Below, in pieces: positions 8,210 through 16,673 of a DNA stretch of 64,000 nucleotides. The stretch comes from Verrucomicrobiota bacterium. GTDB taxonomy: Bacteria > Verrucomicrobiota > Verrucomicrobiia > Limisphaerales > UBA9464. The first letter of the stretch is position 1; the number at the start of each line of letters is the position of its first letter. The notes beneath the pieces are model-generated. The model searched no databases. It was given only the letters and a program-made list of their open reading frames with translations, and had not been told where the DNA came from. The stretch lies in assembly GCA_947454705.1 (NCBI GenBank), contig CANGKZ010000007.1, positions 112,048 through 176,047 of the forward strand, given 5' to 3'. The translations under genes were made by a program, and so were the position numbers.

Positions 8210-9247
8210 TTAACCGCCGAGGGCGGAGGTCTGATGGGAAAGGAATCGAGAAAGGGCACTCAGCGCGGTCACGCCGGGGCAGGGGGCAAGGCCCGCGAGG
8301 GAATCGCGTGCGGTCCCCAGAAATCCATCGATCACCGCTGCTGATTCCTGCAGCACTTCGTAGCGCTCCAGCAGGGCTCGAACCGCGATGTAATGGCCGG
8401 GTTGCCAATCGTTGAGCCAACCGAGCAATTCTGCGCGATCCTTGGCATCCGCCCGTTCCAGTGCGATTAGCACGGGCAGGGTGACCTTTCCGGTGGCCAG
8501 ATCGGTGCCCAGGGACTTGCCTGCGGTCTGCTCGGTGCCGAACACGTCCAGGCAGTCGTCAAAAATCTGGTACGCCGTACCCAAGGCCAAACCGTGCCGG
8601 CGCAGTGCGTCCTGTTCCGCCGCTCCGCCCCCGGCCATCCGGGCTCCCAGACTGCACGCCAGGGCGAACAGTTCGGCGGTTTTCATCTCCAGCACCTTGT
8701 AGTAGTCGGCGCGGTTGAGGTCCCAACGGCGACGGCGGTGGCTTTGAAGGATTTCCCCGGTGCAGACCCGGCCGGTGGATTCCGCAACGGAGCGCGAAAC
8801 CTCGGTGGTCATGAAGTCGGCGGCCAGCTTCAGGGCGTGGGCGAACAGGCAGTCGCCCACCAGCACGGCCACGGAGTTGCCCCATCGGGCGGCCAAGGTC
8901 GGTTGCCGGCGACGGACCGTCGCGGAGTCCATGACATCGTCGTGAACCAGCGTGGCTAGGTGAATCATCTCGATGATGACCGCAACCGAGACGAGTTCAT
9001 CGTTCAGAGGGCCGACGGACTCACCAGCCAGGGCGACCAGAGCGGGCCGGAGCTGCTTGCCCTGATTGTTCAGGGCATAGCGGGCATAGCCGGCGATCTC
9101 GGGCTCGAAGCAATTGACCTGGGCGGAGAGACGCTCTGCCACCTGTCCGAGGAACGGACGGACGGGGGCTACAATCTCCTCCCAGCCAGTGGGAAGCGGA
9201 ACCTCCACTCGGCCGGCTTCGGCGAATGTTGGGGCGGAAACAACCAT
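8210..9247 (-). CDS. ispB: Polyprenyl diphosphate synthase (IspB-like)
   Basis: A 345-residue trans-prenyltransferase. It has the KQLRPAL substrate motif, the first Asp-rich motif in LVHDDVMD and the second in QIFDDCLDVFG, followed by a K-S-LGTDLATGK loop. These residues bind the Mg-diphosphates of the allylic substrate and isopentenyl diphosphate. The order and length fit octaprenyl/solanesyl-type synthases that make quinone side chains, though chain length cannot be read reliably. It is the first gene of a minus-strand group with an ECF sigma factor, an unusual association. Confidence 0.88.
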   Translation of the reverse strand: MVVSAPTFAEAGRVEVPLPTGWEEIVAPVRPFLGQVAERLSAQVNCFEPEIAGYARYALNNQGKQLRPALVALAGESVGPLNDELVSVAVIIEMIHLATLVHDDVMDSATVRRRQPTLAARWGNSVAVLVGDCLFAHALKLAADFMTTEVSRSVAESTGRVCTGEILQSHRRRRWDLNRADYYKVLEMKTAELFALACSLGARMAGGGAAEQDALRRHGLALGTAYQIFDDCLDVFGTEQTAGKSLGTDLATGKVTLPVLIALERADAKDRAELLGWLNDWQPGHYIAVRALLERYEVLQESAAVIDGFLGTARDSLAGLAPCPGVTALSALSRFLSHQTSALGG

Positions 9248-9329
9248 CGTTGGTCGGGACAGTAGGGTTGGTGTTCACGGGGGTCAACGGAAGGAAGCGA
9301 AAAGGCCTCAACCAGTTTTGGTTTCGCAA

Positions 9330-9359
9330 TTCGACATGCGACGGCTTTCCCCATAAGAT
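9330..9359 (+). promoter_or_regulatory. Candidate sigma-70 promoter for hemX-hemA-hemC
   Basis: TTCGAC at 9330-9335 and TAAGAT at 9354-9359 are separated by 18 bp. The -10 box ends 9 nt before the GTG of the HemX-like gene, so the message would be leaderless or nearly so. Found by eye. Confidence 0.35.
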
Positions 9360-9368
9360 CCCTCCCCT

Positions 9369-10190
9369 GTGTTGGGCCTCAACGATCGCTTCAGCTTCAT
9401 GCTCGCCGTTGCCTGTTATGGCGTCAGCGCCGTTTACTCGGTGCTGCTCTGGCGTCGTGGCTTTCGCGAGGACAACCGCGTGTTGTATGGCGTTTTGGCG
9501 GTGGGGGCTGCCTTTCACACCCTGGCCATGATGATGCGGGGGTTCTCCCTCGACCGCTGTCCGATCAACAATTTGTTCGAGGCCAGCATGTTCATCGCCT
9601 GGACGATTGTGACGTCCTACCTGGTTGCCGGTCTGTTCCGGCGCCTGCGATTTCTGGGCGCGTTTGCGTCCCCGTTGCTGTTTGCCATCGGCGTGTTTGC
9701 CCTGTTCCCCGTGTTGGATCATCGCGGGCCCAAGCCGGAATTCACCCACGGATGGGAGAGCCTTCATGCGGCGATGATCCTTTTGGCTTATGGAGCCTTC
9801 GGCCTCGGGGCGGTGACGGCGCTGATGTACCTGTCGCAGGAACACGATCTGAAATTCGACCGGGCGCGCGCGGTGCTCGCCCTGATGCCGCCGATTCAGC
9901 GGCTGGAACGGGTCACATCCGGACTGCTGGTGGCCGGGTTTTCGTTTCTCACAATTGGATTGCTGGTTGGTGCGTGGTGGTTGAAGCGTGAGCGCGGCTA
10001 CTACGTGAGTGACGATCCCAAGATCGTGTGGAGCGCCCTCGTTTGGGCCGCTTATCTCGGTTTGTTATTTTTCCGCGGAAATTCCGGATTTCGTGCGCGT
10101 CGGTTTGCCTGGGGTGTGATTGGCACCTTCGCGTTCGTGCTGTTGACCTTCTGGGGGACGAATCTTCCGTCTCCCATTCACCACCCCTGA
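9369..10190 (+). CDS. HemX/CcsA-like membrane protein
   Basis: A 273-residue polytopic protein with about eight hydrophobic segments, of the cytochrome c assembly family (CcsA/CcmC/HemX). The conserved His-containing helices are recognisable (AFHTLAMMMRGF and ESLHAAMILLAYGAFGLGAV). The Trp-rich haem motif of true CcsA (WGxxWxWDPKE) is degenerate here, reading RGYYVSDDPKIVW. Together with the position 13 bp upstream of hemA this favours HemX, which modulates glutamyl-tRNA reductase in Gram-positive hem operons. The start is GTG. Confidence 0.75.
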   Translation: MLGLNDRFSFMLAVACYGVSAVYSVLLWRRGFREDNRVLYGVLAVGAAFHTLAMMMRGFSLDRCPINNLFEASMFIAWTIVTSYLVAGLFRRLRFLGAFASPLLFAIGVFALFPVLDHRGPKPEFTHGWESLHAAMILLAYGAFGLGAVTALMYLSQEHDLKFDRARAVLALMPPIQRLERVTSGLLVAGFSFLTIGLLVGAWWLKRERGYYVSDDPKIVWSALVWAAYLGLLFFRGNSGFRARRFAWGVIGTFAFVLLTFWGTNLPSPIHHP

Positions 10191-10203
10191 TCGCGATTTC
10201 GAG

Positions 10204-11298
10204 ATGCCCCTGATCGCCATCGGACTGAATCACCGGTCAGCGCCCGTCGAGGTGCGCGAACGGTTTGCGTACCCGGAACCCGAGGTGTCGGCCACTCTGA
10301 GCCGCATTCGGGAGGCCGGGTTGGCGCGTGAAGCGGTGCTGCTCAGCACCTGCAATCGGGTGGAATTGTACGCGTTTGCCGAGGGCGAAACCGAGGCCTG
10401 CACCCAGGCACTGCTGAAATTCCTGGCCGAAGATCGCAAGTGCCGCGAGGCGTTGGACGGCGGCCTGTATCGGCATCGCGATCTGGCAGGCGTGGAGCAT
10501 TTGTTCCAGGTGGCGTGCGGACTCGATTCCCTGGTCCTTGGCGAAACCGAAATCCTGGGGCAGCTCAAGAAGGCCTACGATGTCGCCCTGGCCTCGGGGC
10601 ACACCGGTCGGGTGCTGAACAAGGTGTTTCAAAATGCCTTCAGCGTGGCCAAGAAGGTGCGCAGCGAAACCAGCATCCAGAAGGGCAACACCAGCGTGGC
10701 CTCGGTGGCCGTGGATCTGGCGGAGAAGATTTTCGACGGATTGCAGGAGCGGGACGTGATGGTGATCGGGGCCGGCGACACGAGTGAAAAAACCGCCCGC
10801 GCGCTCCTCAGCCGCGGAGCCCGGAGCCTGTTTGTCAGCAATCGATCGTTCGACCGCGCGGCGGAGCTCGCCAACGAACTCGGCGGACGGGCCATCCGGT
10901 TCGAGGATTGGGAGCAGGAGTTTGATCGGATCGACATCATCATCAGCAGCACCAGCGCCCCGCATTACGTGCTCGACCGCCCGCGGCTCGCGCGCATGCT
11001 GGAGCGCCGTCCGCCAAAGCCGCTGCTGCTGATCGATATCGCCGTGCCGCGGGACATCGATCCCGAGGTCCGCGATCTCGATGGCGTGTACCTGGCCAAC
11101 GTGGACGATTTGCAATCCATTGCCGAGGAGCACCTGCGCACCCGCCGCGTGGAGATCGCCCGGTGCGAATCGATCATCAGCGAACGCGCCCGGACGCTGG
11201 TTTCCCTGCTGACACCCGGGGCCATTCCGTGGTCCCGCCCCGTGTCCCATCCGATTCCCCAGACCGGTGCGGCCGCCGCCGGCCAGTCTGGGCGCTGA
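10204..11298 (+). CDS. hemA: Glutamyl-tRNA reductase
   Basis: A 364-residue enzyme that reduces glutamyl-tRNA(Glu) to glutamate-1-semialdehyde, the first committed step of C5 haem biosynthesis. The N-terminal catalytic domain has GLNHRSAPVEVRE and the nucleophile Cys50 in LSTCNRVE. The LGETEILGQLKKAY segment and the NADPH domain (VIGAGDTSEKTARAL) follow. The C-terminal dimerisation domain appears short: the sequence ends in a Pro/Ala-rich tail about 50 residues earlier than in typical HemA. It lies between a HemX-like gene and hemC in an operon. Confidence 0.95.
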   Translation: MPLIAIGLNHRSAPVEVRERFAYPEPEVSATLSRIREAGLAREAVLLSTCNRVELYAFAEGETEACTQALLKFLAEDRKCREALDGGLYRHRDLAGVEHLFQVACGLDSLVLGETEILGQLKKAYDVALASGHTGRVLNKVFQNAFSVAKKVRSETSIQKGNTSVASVAVDLAEKIFDGLQERDVMVIGAGDTSEKTARALLSRGARSLFVSNRSFDRAAELANELGGRAIRFEDWEQEFDRIDIIISSTSAPHYVLDRPRLARMLERRPPKPLLLIDIAVPRDIDPEVRDLDGVYLANVDDLQSIAEEHLRTRRVEIARCESIISERARTLVSLLTPGAIPWSRPVSHPIPQTGAAAAGQSGR

Positions 11299-11316
11299 TT
11301 TCCTTTCATCCCGATC

Positions 11317-12372
11317 GTGAGTTCCAAAACTTCCTTCAAAGTGTGCACGCGCGGATCCGCGCTGGCCCTCGCCCAATCCCGTCGTGTCGTGGCCGATTTG
11401 CAGGTCATGTTCCCTGCGTTCGAGTTTGACCTCGAAATCATCAAGACCACCGGGGACAAGCTGCAGACGGCCTCGATGTCGAATCCCGACGCGTCGTTGC
11501 CCAAGGGCCTGTTCACCAAGGAACTCGAAGTGGCGCTGCTGGAAGGGAAGGCCGACATCGCGGTGCACAGCCTCAAGGATCTGCCGACCGATCTGCCCGA
11601 AGGATTGACCCTCGGGGCGGTGGCTCCGCGTGCGGATGTTCGCGACGTGATGGTGTATCGGGCCAAGCCTGCGGCGAACGCTCCGAAACCTGCGGCTCCC
11701 GCGGATTGGAGTCCTGGTAGCCGCACTCCATTTTCCGGTACGCCGTTCTGCGGATTGCGCGGACTTCCAGTGGGCGCCGTGGTGGCGACCAACAGCACGC
11801 GTCGTGCGGCTCAGGTCACGCTCGCGCGACCCGATATCAAAATTGTCCCCATTCGCGGAAACGTTGGCACGCGTCTGGGTAAGATTGCGAACGATCCGGA
11901 AATCGATGCCACCCTCCTCGCTGCGGCGGGATTGGTTCGACTCTGGCTCGATATCGGACCCCGCGGAGATCTTCGCGTGGATCCGCGCCTTACCGCGGCG
12001 GAACGCGCATCGGTGACCGCACCGCCCGAGGGTTTGTACGCCACGCTGATGGATCCCGACGAGATGCTCCCGGCAGTGGGGCAGGGAGCCGTTGCGTTGG
12101 AAATCCGGTCGGGAGATCCCGAAGTCGCCGCACTGTGCCAGTTGTTGAATCATCCCAACACCTACTACGCCGTGACCGCGGAACGCGCGTTTCTAAAGGC
12201 CATGGGCGGCGGCTGCCAAAGTCCCGTAGCTGCCTATGCGCGGGTTTTGGGCCATCAGGTGGACCTTCGCGCGGCGAGTTTCCGCGAGGGCGCGGCGAAG
12301 CGCGCCTCAGGACGTCGCGCGGTTCGCGAAGCCGCCGCACTGGGCGAAAGCCTGGCGGAGCAGCTGCGATAG
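11317..12372 (+). CDS. hemC: Hydroxymethylbilane synthase with insertions
   Basis: A 351-residue porphobilinogen deaminase that condenses four porphobilinogens into hydroxymethylbilane. It shows TRGSALALAQ, HSLKDLPTDLPEG, the RGNVGTRLGKI motif, LPAVGQGAVALE, and Cys300 in GGGCQSPVAAYA, which binds the dipyrromethane cofactor. E. coli HemC has 313 residues. The extra length comes from a Pro/Ala/Gly-rich insertion near residues 117-148 and a second one near 205-235, both between conserved motifs. Translation probably starts at GTG 11317, 18 bp after the hemA stop. All key motifs are intact, so the enzyme should be active. Confidence 0.93.
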   Translation: MSSKTSFKVCTRGSALALAQSRRVVADLQVMFPAFEFDLEIIKTTGDKLQTASMSNPDASLPKGLFTKELEVALLEGKADIAVHSLKDLPTDLPEGLTLGAVAPRADVRDVMVYRAKPAANAPKPAAPADWSPGSRTPFSGTPFCGLRGLPVGAVVATNSTRRAAQVTLARPDIKIVPIRGNVGTRLGKIANDPEIDATLLAAAGLVRLWLDIGPRGDLRVDPRLTAAERASVTAPPEGLYATLMDPDEMLPAVGQGAVALEIRSGDPEVAALCQLLNHPNTYYAVTAERAFLKAMGGGCQSPVAAYARVLGHQVDLRAASFREGAAKRASGRRAVREAAALGESLAEQLR

Positions 12373-12383
12373 GTCCCCTAAGG

Positions 12384-12418
12384 CGGTTGAAGGGTTGAAA
12401 AGTTGAAGCGTTGAAGGG
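12384..12418. repeat. GTTGAAGGG-type microrepeat, copy 1
   Basis: Four imperfect repeats of GTTGAAG with a GTTGAAAA variant lie between hemC and the HAD gene. A nearly identical array is present in the opposite orientation at 57607-57640. Confidence 0.7.
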
Positions 12419-12451
12419 GCTTCAGTGGCTGCGCTGCAGCCGAGCCGCACT

Positions 12452-13093
12452 TCAGAGCAGCAATTTCCCGAGCTCGTCGTAGTGGCTCACGATGGCGTGG
12501 GCGGCCTGGAGTCGGTCGGCAGGCAGGGAGTTGGTGATGGCGATCACACGCATTCCCGCAGCGCGTGCTGCAGCCACTCCGGCGGCGGAATCTTCGATCA
12601 CGACACATTCCTCGGGCGCAATTCCCAGCCCGGACGCGGCGTGCAGGAACACGTCGGGCGCGGGCTTCGGATGCGCCACATCCTGCGAACTCGACACCGC
12701 GCGAAACAGCGGACGCAAATCGCGCAACGCGAGCACGGCCTCGATCATGGTGTGGACTGATCCGGATGCGAGGCCGAGCGGCGTGTTCGCTGCGAGCGTG
12801 CGAATCAGCGATTCAACCCCAGGATAAATCGGCTGCGTGGCGTGGAGCAGCTCGAGATACCGCTGCTCCTTCACGTGGGTCAGTTCCGCCAGGGATTGCG
12901 ACGGTTGATGCCGCGCGATGAAGCTCTCCCAAACGACGCGGTCCGATCGGCCGAAGAAATCCGGAAAATGAATTCCGTGATCGGATCCGTGGCCGAGTTG
13001 ATCGAATACCTCCTCAAAGGCGCGGACATGCAGCGGTTCGCTGTCCACGATCACTCCGTCCATGTCGAAGATAACGGCCGCGTAGGGCTTCAC
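12452..13093 (-). CDS. HAD-family phosphatase (beta-phosphoglucomutase-like)
   Basis: A 213-residue HAD subfamily IA hydrolase. Motif I is FDMDGVIVDSEPLH (nucleophile Asp10, acid/base Asp12). Motif II (GLASGS) and motif III (KPAPDVFLHAASGLG with VIEDSAAGV) follow. The cap is helical. Such enzymes remove phosphate from small sugar phosphates or 2-phosphoglycolate, or isomerise sugar phosphates; the substrate cannot be read. It probably starts with GTG overlapping the stop of the upstream VOC gene (GTGA). Confidence 0.85.
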   Translation of the reverse strand: MKPYAAVIFDMDGVIVDSEPLHVRAFEEVFDQLGHGSDHGIHFPDFFGRSDRVVWESFIARHQPSQSLAELTHVKEQRYLELLHATQPIYPGVESLIRTLAANTPLGLASGSVHTMIEAVLALRDLRPLFRAVSSSQDVAHPKPAPDVFLHAASGLGIAPEECVVIEDSAAGVAAARAAGMRVIAITNSLPADRLQAAHAIVSHYDELGKLLL

Positions 13094-13497
13094 TGCGGAA
13101 CCCCCGCATCGTAGGGCCGTTCCACCAAGTGCAGTAGGTTTCCCTCGGGATCCTGGAAGAATTGAACCTTGCCGCCGCCGCCGGCGGGCTTGACGGGTTC
13201 GGTGAAGACCACGCCGAGGGATTCCAGCGCCGCCCGGGCGGTGTCGAGGTGGGCGATACGAAGCGCCAAATGCCGGATTCCCTGCCGACCATTTGGGGCG
13301 GATTCGCCGGTAATTTCTGCGGCGGGATAGATTTCAACGACTCCGCCGGCCGCGAGTTCGAGCAAGAAGGCGGGAGGCGTGGCGCCGTTGGTCCAACGGA
13401 CCGTGGCGCCGAGAACGCGGGTGTACCAGTCGGCGAGCGACGCGCTATCGCGGGCCGCGACGCCCACGTGTTCCAGCGATGCAGAAAATCGAATCAC
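13090..13497 (-). CDS. VOC-family (glyoxalase-like) protein
   Basis: About 135 residues if translation begins at GTG 13497 (VIRFSASLEHVGVAARD). The longer frame to 13698 adds an Arg/Pro-rich segment that looks non-coding. Paired beta-alpha-beta-beta-beta modules are recognisable, with LEHVGVAARDS and a second half containing HLALRI and KVQFFQDPEGNLLHLVE. The His and Glu residues are those that usually bind a metal in VOC enzymes. The substrate is unknown. It overlaps the HAD gene downstream. Confidence 0.75.
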   Translation of the reverse strand: MIRFSASLEHVGVAARDSASLADWYTRVLGATVRWTNGATPPAFLLELAAGGVVEIYPAAEITGESAPNGRQGIRHLALRIAHLDTARAALESLGVVFTEPVKPAGGGGKVQFFQDPEGNLLHLVERPYDAGVPQ

Positions 13498-13561
13498 AGG
13501 CCGGGAGGTTAGTGGGAATCCCGGAAAAGGGAAACGCGCGCTGCGGATTCGCAAGGGCCTG

Positions 13562-14470
13562 CTAGGGCGCGACGGCTGCCGCATCCGCCTGAGCCACCGC
13601 GGTCGCACGGGCCTTGAGAACCGCACGCAGCGCGGAAACGGCCGGAATCTCCGGCTCGCGCCAAAGCGTTCCAATGACCAGCGGAGGAAGCTCTGCAATG
13701 GGAAGGGCGCGCAGTCCAGCGGAAGGGCGTTTCCCTGGGAGGGCGAGGGACAGACCGATCCCGAAGCCGTTGGCCACGTAGGTATCGATCAGATCCAGCG
13801 CGGTGACTTCGATCGAAGGCGTCCATTCCATGCCCCGTTTCGAGAGCATTTCCCGGAACCGTCGCGGTAGCGTTTCGTTTGCGGGCAGGGTGATGAGCGG
13901 GGCGAGATCTGTTCCGGCGGCCACGGACTCGAGCAGTTCGTCCGAGGTTTTGGCCCGATGCGTCTTCGGCACCAAAAACCATGGACGCAGACTGATCAAT
14001 GGTTCGGAAAGAATCCGCGGAGGAAAAGAGCCTTCAATCACGGTCACCGCGCAGTCGATTTCCTGACGCTCCAGCAGTCCACTGATCTCCGGCTGGTGTG
14101 CCTCGCGCAAATTGATTCGAAGGTTCGGATAGCGCCCCCGGATGGATTGCAGCAATTCGGGCAGATGCTCCCGGAGAGCAAAGACCGGAGCCGCGAGACG
14201 AAGGGTTTGCACCACGCCGCCGCGGAGTTTATCGCCCACGGTGTTGATCTGCGAAAAGAACGGTAAGACGAACGCGTAGAGTTCCTGTCCGGCGGCGGTG
14301 AGCTCGAAAGGGCGACGGTTGAAGAGCTTCAACCCGAGGTCCGATTCCAGCTGCAGAATCTGTCCGCTCACCGCCGGTTGCTGGATGCCGTAGGGCATGT
14401 TCCGCACCGCTTCCATGATGCCTCCGTGGCGGGCCACGTAGTAAAAGAGTTCCAGGTGGTGGAGGTTCAT
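13562..14470 (-). CDS. LysR-family transcriptional regulator
   Basis: About 302 residues from ATG 14470 (MNLHHLELFYYVARHGGI); a start at 14488 adds six residues. The N-terminal winged helix-turn-helix reads GIQQPAVSGQILQLESDLGL followed by KLFNRRPFELTAAG, the LysR signature. The rest is a periplasmic-binding-like effector domain. LysR proteins usually control an adjacent operon. The immediate upstream neighbours on the same strand are the YgiC/YgiB-like pair, and downstream are VOC and HAD genes. The target is not established, and no divergent partner is present. Confidence 0.88.
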   Translation of the reverse strand: MNLHHLELFYYVARHGGIMEAVRNMPYGIQQPAVSGQILQLESDLGLKLFNRRPFELTAAGQELYAFVLPFFSQINTVGDKLRGGVVQTLRLAAPVFALREHLPELLQSIRGRYPNLRINLREAHQPEISGLLERQEIDCAVTVIEGSFPPRILSEPLISLRPWFLVPKTHRAKTSDELLESVAAGTDLAPLITLPANETLPRRFREMLSKRGMEWTPSIEVTALDLIDTYVANGFGIGLSLALPGKRPSAGLRALPIAELPPLVIGTLWREPEIPAVSALRAVLKARATAVAQADAAAVAP

Positions 14471-14515
14471 GGACCCAACCATCGCCAAATCCTCGGCCGA
14501 GCTTCAATGGCCGTT

Positions 14516-15643
14516 TTATCTCGGCTGAAAGAAGTGCGGCACGAACTGGCTTCGATTCCCGGTCACCAGCCCGCGATCCTCGCGAATGCCCATGCCGGCG
14601 GATTCGTGATCCACCACCCACGAGCCCAGCACCGGGTGAAATCCATCGTGATCTCCCAGCGATGCGAGGGCCTGATAAATGACCCCTTCCTCGCCGTACT
14701 CGCCCTCTGCGTTGGCCACCACTTCTCCATTTCTCACGATGCGCACGTTGGCTCCCTCGCGACTGAGCAGGGGCTTCTGCACGTAGGACGCTCCGAGCGG
14801 TTCCCGGCGGGTGAACGACGGCAAAAGGTTGGGATGCCCGGGGAAAAGCTCCCAAAGAATGGGAAGGATTCCCTTGTTGCTGAGCAGCATCTTCCAGGCG
14901 GGTTCGAGCCAGAGCATCGGCACACGGGGCAGGTATTTGGCGAAGGGTTCCGCCCACATCCATTCCCAGGGATGAAGTTTGAAGACACGGTTCATGGCCA
15001 TGCCGTCGCGGTCCACGAAGCGCAGCTTTCGCGGATCCCATCCGATGTCCTCCAGTGCAAGCTCCGCGGTGCTGCGTCCCGCCTGCGCGCAGGTGTCGCG
15101 GAGGTAGTGAACGGTCTGCTGGTCCTCGGTGGAAAGCCGGGTGGCGGCAAAATGAACCCGGCCCGCGGGCGCGCGCTTCCAGGCCTCGATCAATCGCTCG
15201 TGGATGCTGTTGAACTGATCCGCCCCCGGGAATCGATCCTGAAGCCAGAACCATTGCACCACGCTGGCCTCGACCAGTGAGGTCGGCGTGTCGGCGTTGT
15301 ATTCGAGAAGCTTCGGTTCTCCGCGGCCGTCCCAGGCGAGATCGAAGCGTCCGTACAGGCTGAAGTCGTCACGATCCCACGACGCGCGAATGGCGGGGAT
15401 TGCCGCCTCGGGGATGGCCAGTCGCGACCACCAATTGCGATCGATGATCGCCTCCGCCGCCTCGAGGCACAGCGCGTGAAGGGTGTTGGTGGCGTGCTCG
15501 AGCGTGTCAATTTCGTCGGCGGTAAACTCGTACCACGCCGACTCGTTCCAGTACGGATCCGAATCGTGGGTGTGGTAGGTCAGCCCGACGGATTCAACGC
15601 GCGCCTGCCAGTCGGGCCGTGGGGAACCAGTGTGACGTCTCAT
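14516..15643 (-). CDS. Glutathionylspermidine synthase-like ATP-grasp protein (YgiC-like)
   Basis: A 375-residue protein corresponding to the synthetase domain of glutathionylspermidine synthase without the CHAP amidase domain. Seen motifs are FSLYGRFDLAWDG, LLEYNADTPTSLVEA, KLHPWEWMWAEPF and the substrate loop GASYVQKPLLSREGANV, which are typical of the GSP_synth family. E. coli YgiC/YjfC have this architecture and are thought to act as peptide or amide ligases of unknown substrate. The gene lies 42 bp downstream of a Gly/Ser-rich lipoprotein, the same order as ygiB-ygiC. Whether glutathione or spermidine is the substrate is unknown. Confidence 0.85.
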   Translation of the reverse strand: MRRHTGSPRPDWQARVESVGLTYHTHDSDPYWNESAWYEFTADEIDTLEHATNTLHALCLEAAEAIIDRNWWSRLAIPEAAIPAIRASWDRDDFSLYGRFDLAWDGRGEPKLLEYNADTPTSLVEASVVQWFWLQDRFPGADQFNSIHERLIEAWKRAPAGRVHFAATRLSTEDQQTVHYLRDTCAQAGRSTAELALEDIGWDPRKLRFVDRDGMAMNRVFKLHPWEWMWAEPFAKYLPRVPMLWLEPAWKMLLSNKGILPILWELFPGHPNLLPSFTRREPLGASYVQKPLLSREGANVRIVRNGEVVANAEGEYGEEGVIYQALASLGDHDGFHPVLGSWVVDHESAGMGIREDRGLVTGNRSQFVPHFFQPR

Positions 15644-15685
15644 GAGTGTGAAAGGAGGAGTGTTCCTGAGTGCAGTGGGTTGAAC

Positions 15686-16258
15686 TTAAGCTCCGCTGGA
15701 TCCGCCGGCATGACTGCCGCCGAATCCGCCGCGGACGATTCCGGAACGACCTCCGGTTCCGCTCGAAGTGCCGCCGCTTCCGGTGGTGCTGAAGCCTGAC
15801 CCACCGCCAGAGCCACTGCCGCTGCGAACCCCTGAGCCTCCGTTGTTGGAGTCCGATTCGGTGGTCTCACCGGAGTTTGGACGGATTCCCAGCTGCGCGG
15901 CGTGAAGCGTATTGGCGAGGGATACGGCGCTACTTAACGGACGGGCAGGCGCGAGGGAACCCCGAAACGGAGTGGGCCACCAATCCCCACCATAATAGTA
16001 GCCCCGGCCGGGCCAGTAGGTGTTGAGCGGATGGGTGTACCAACCTTGGAACGGCGCGTGGTAGTAACCGGCTCCGGACAGGTAGGCGTTGTTGGTGATC
16101 GCCTGATCCTCACTGATCCAGGTGGAGGCATCGATGTCAGAGGCCGAACTGGAGAGGTCGGCGGAGTCGTCCGAGGAGGACTTGCTGCAACCGGCGAAGG
16201 AGAGGCTGGCAGCAATCGTTCCCGACAGGGTGAGTCGCACAACGCGGCTTCGTTTCAT
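15686..16258 (-). CDS. Gly/Ser-rich lipoprotein, YgiB-like
   Basis: A 190-residue lipoprotein with signal peptide and lipobox SFAGC (Cys24), followed by a Ser/Asp-rich linker. A Tyr/Trp/Gly-rich middle follows (GAGYYHAPFQGWYTHPLN, then GRGYYYGGDWW). The low-complexity tail includes VRGGFGGSHAGGSSGA. E. coli YgiB is also a lipoprotein ending with RGGFG-type sequence and is encoded directly before ygiC. Overall similarity is weak and recognition relies on lipobox, tail and gene order. It may be the acceptor or partner of the neighbouring ATP-grasp enzyme. Confidence 0.6.
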   Translation of the reverse strand: MKRSRVVRLTLSGTIAASLSFAGCSKSSSDDSADLSSSASDIDASTWISEDQAITNNAYLSGAGYYHAPFQGWYTHPLNTYWPGRGYYYGGDWWPTPFRGSLAPARPLSSAVSLANTLHAAQLGIRPNSGETTESDSNNGGSGVRSGSGSGGGSGFSTTGSGGTSSGTGGRSGIVRGGFGGSHAGGSSGA

Positions 16259-16472
16259 AAGCGCGCACGGTATTTCGTCGCGGCCGCGCGCCTATTCCAA
16301 ATGGAGCCGGTGCTTTCCAGCCCGGCTGGCATGGGGCTCGGCCCACGTCGGCTGACTTGGGAGTGAAACCGCGGAGTCGCGGAGTCGCCGAGAGGTAGAT
16401 CAACGATGAATCGGACGGAGTCGGATTGGCCGATGCCTGTGCTCAGTTGAACCCGTCCTGAGTCTAGATTCC

Positions 16473-16498
16473 AAAGCGCCAGAGGACTGGCGCACTCC
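16473..16498 (+). repeat. Palindromic repeat, 26-bp form (R1)
   Basis: AAAGCG, then a perfect 7-bp hairpin (GCGCCAG/CTGGCGC, loop AGGA), ending CGCACTCC. It is a member of a family whose ends are AAAGCG and CGCA(C/G)TCC. The 415-bp gap 16259-16673 holds no recognisable gene apart from R1 and R2. Confidence 0.8.
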
Positions 16499-16548
16499 AC
16501 GACGCTGTTGCGAGTTCCTCACTCGCTCGGCGAATTCCGCCAGGTCTT

Positions 16549-16574
16549 GGACTGCGGTAGTCCTCTACCGCTTT
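16549..16574 (-). repeat. Palindromic repeat, 26-bp form, inverted copy (R2)
   Basis: Read on the minus strand it matches R1 but has the stem GCGGTAG/CTACCGC with the same AGGA loop, so paired positions changed together. R1 and R2 form an inverted pair 50 bp apart. Confidence 0.8.
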
Positions 16575-16673
16575 TGCGCTCGGAGGTCCCCAATTCGTCA
16601 GCCCCCGCGGCTGAATCCGCGTTTACAGGCGCATTTGAGCAATTTCCCCCTCTCCCCAATTTTGTTATCAGTC

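Noticed and set aside
10237..12153. 638-residue minus-strand frame under hemA/hemC
   Set aside because: His/Arg/Gly-rich shadow of two confirmed haem genes.
12378..12608. Small minus-strand frame containing FNFSTLQ
   Set aside because: It is a translation of the GTTGAAG microrepeat and overlaps the HAD gene.
13498..13698. N-terminal extension of the VOC gene
   Set aside because: The extra 67 residues are Arg/Pro-rich; a GTG at 13497 gives a normal VOC start.
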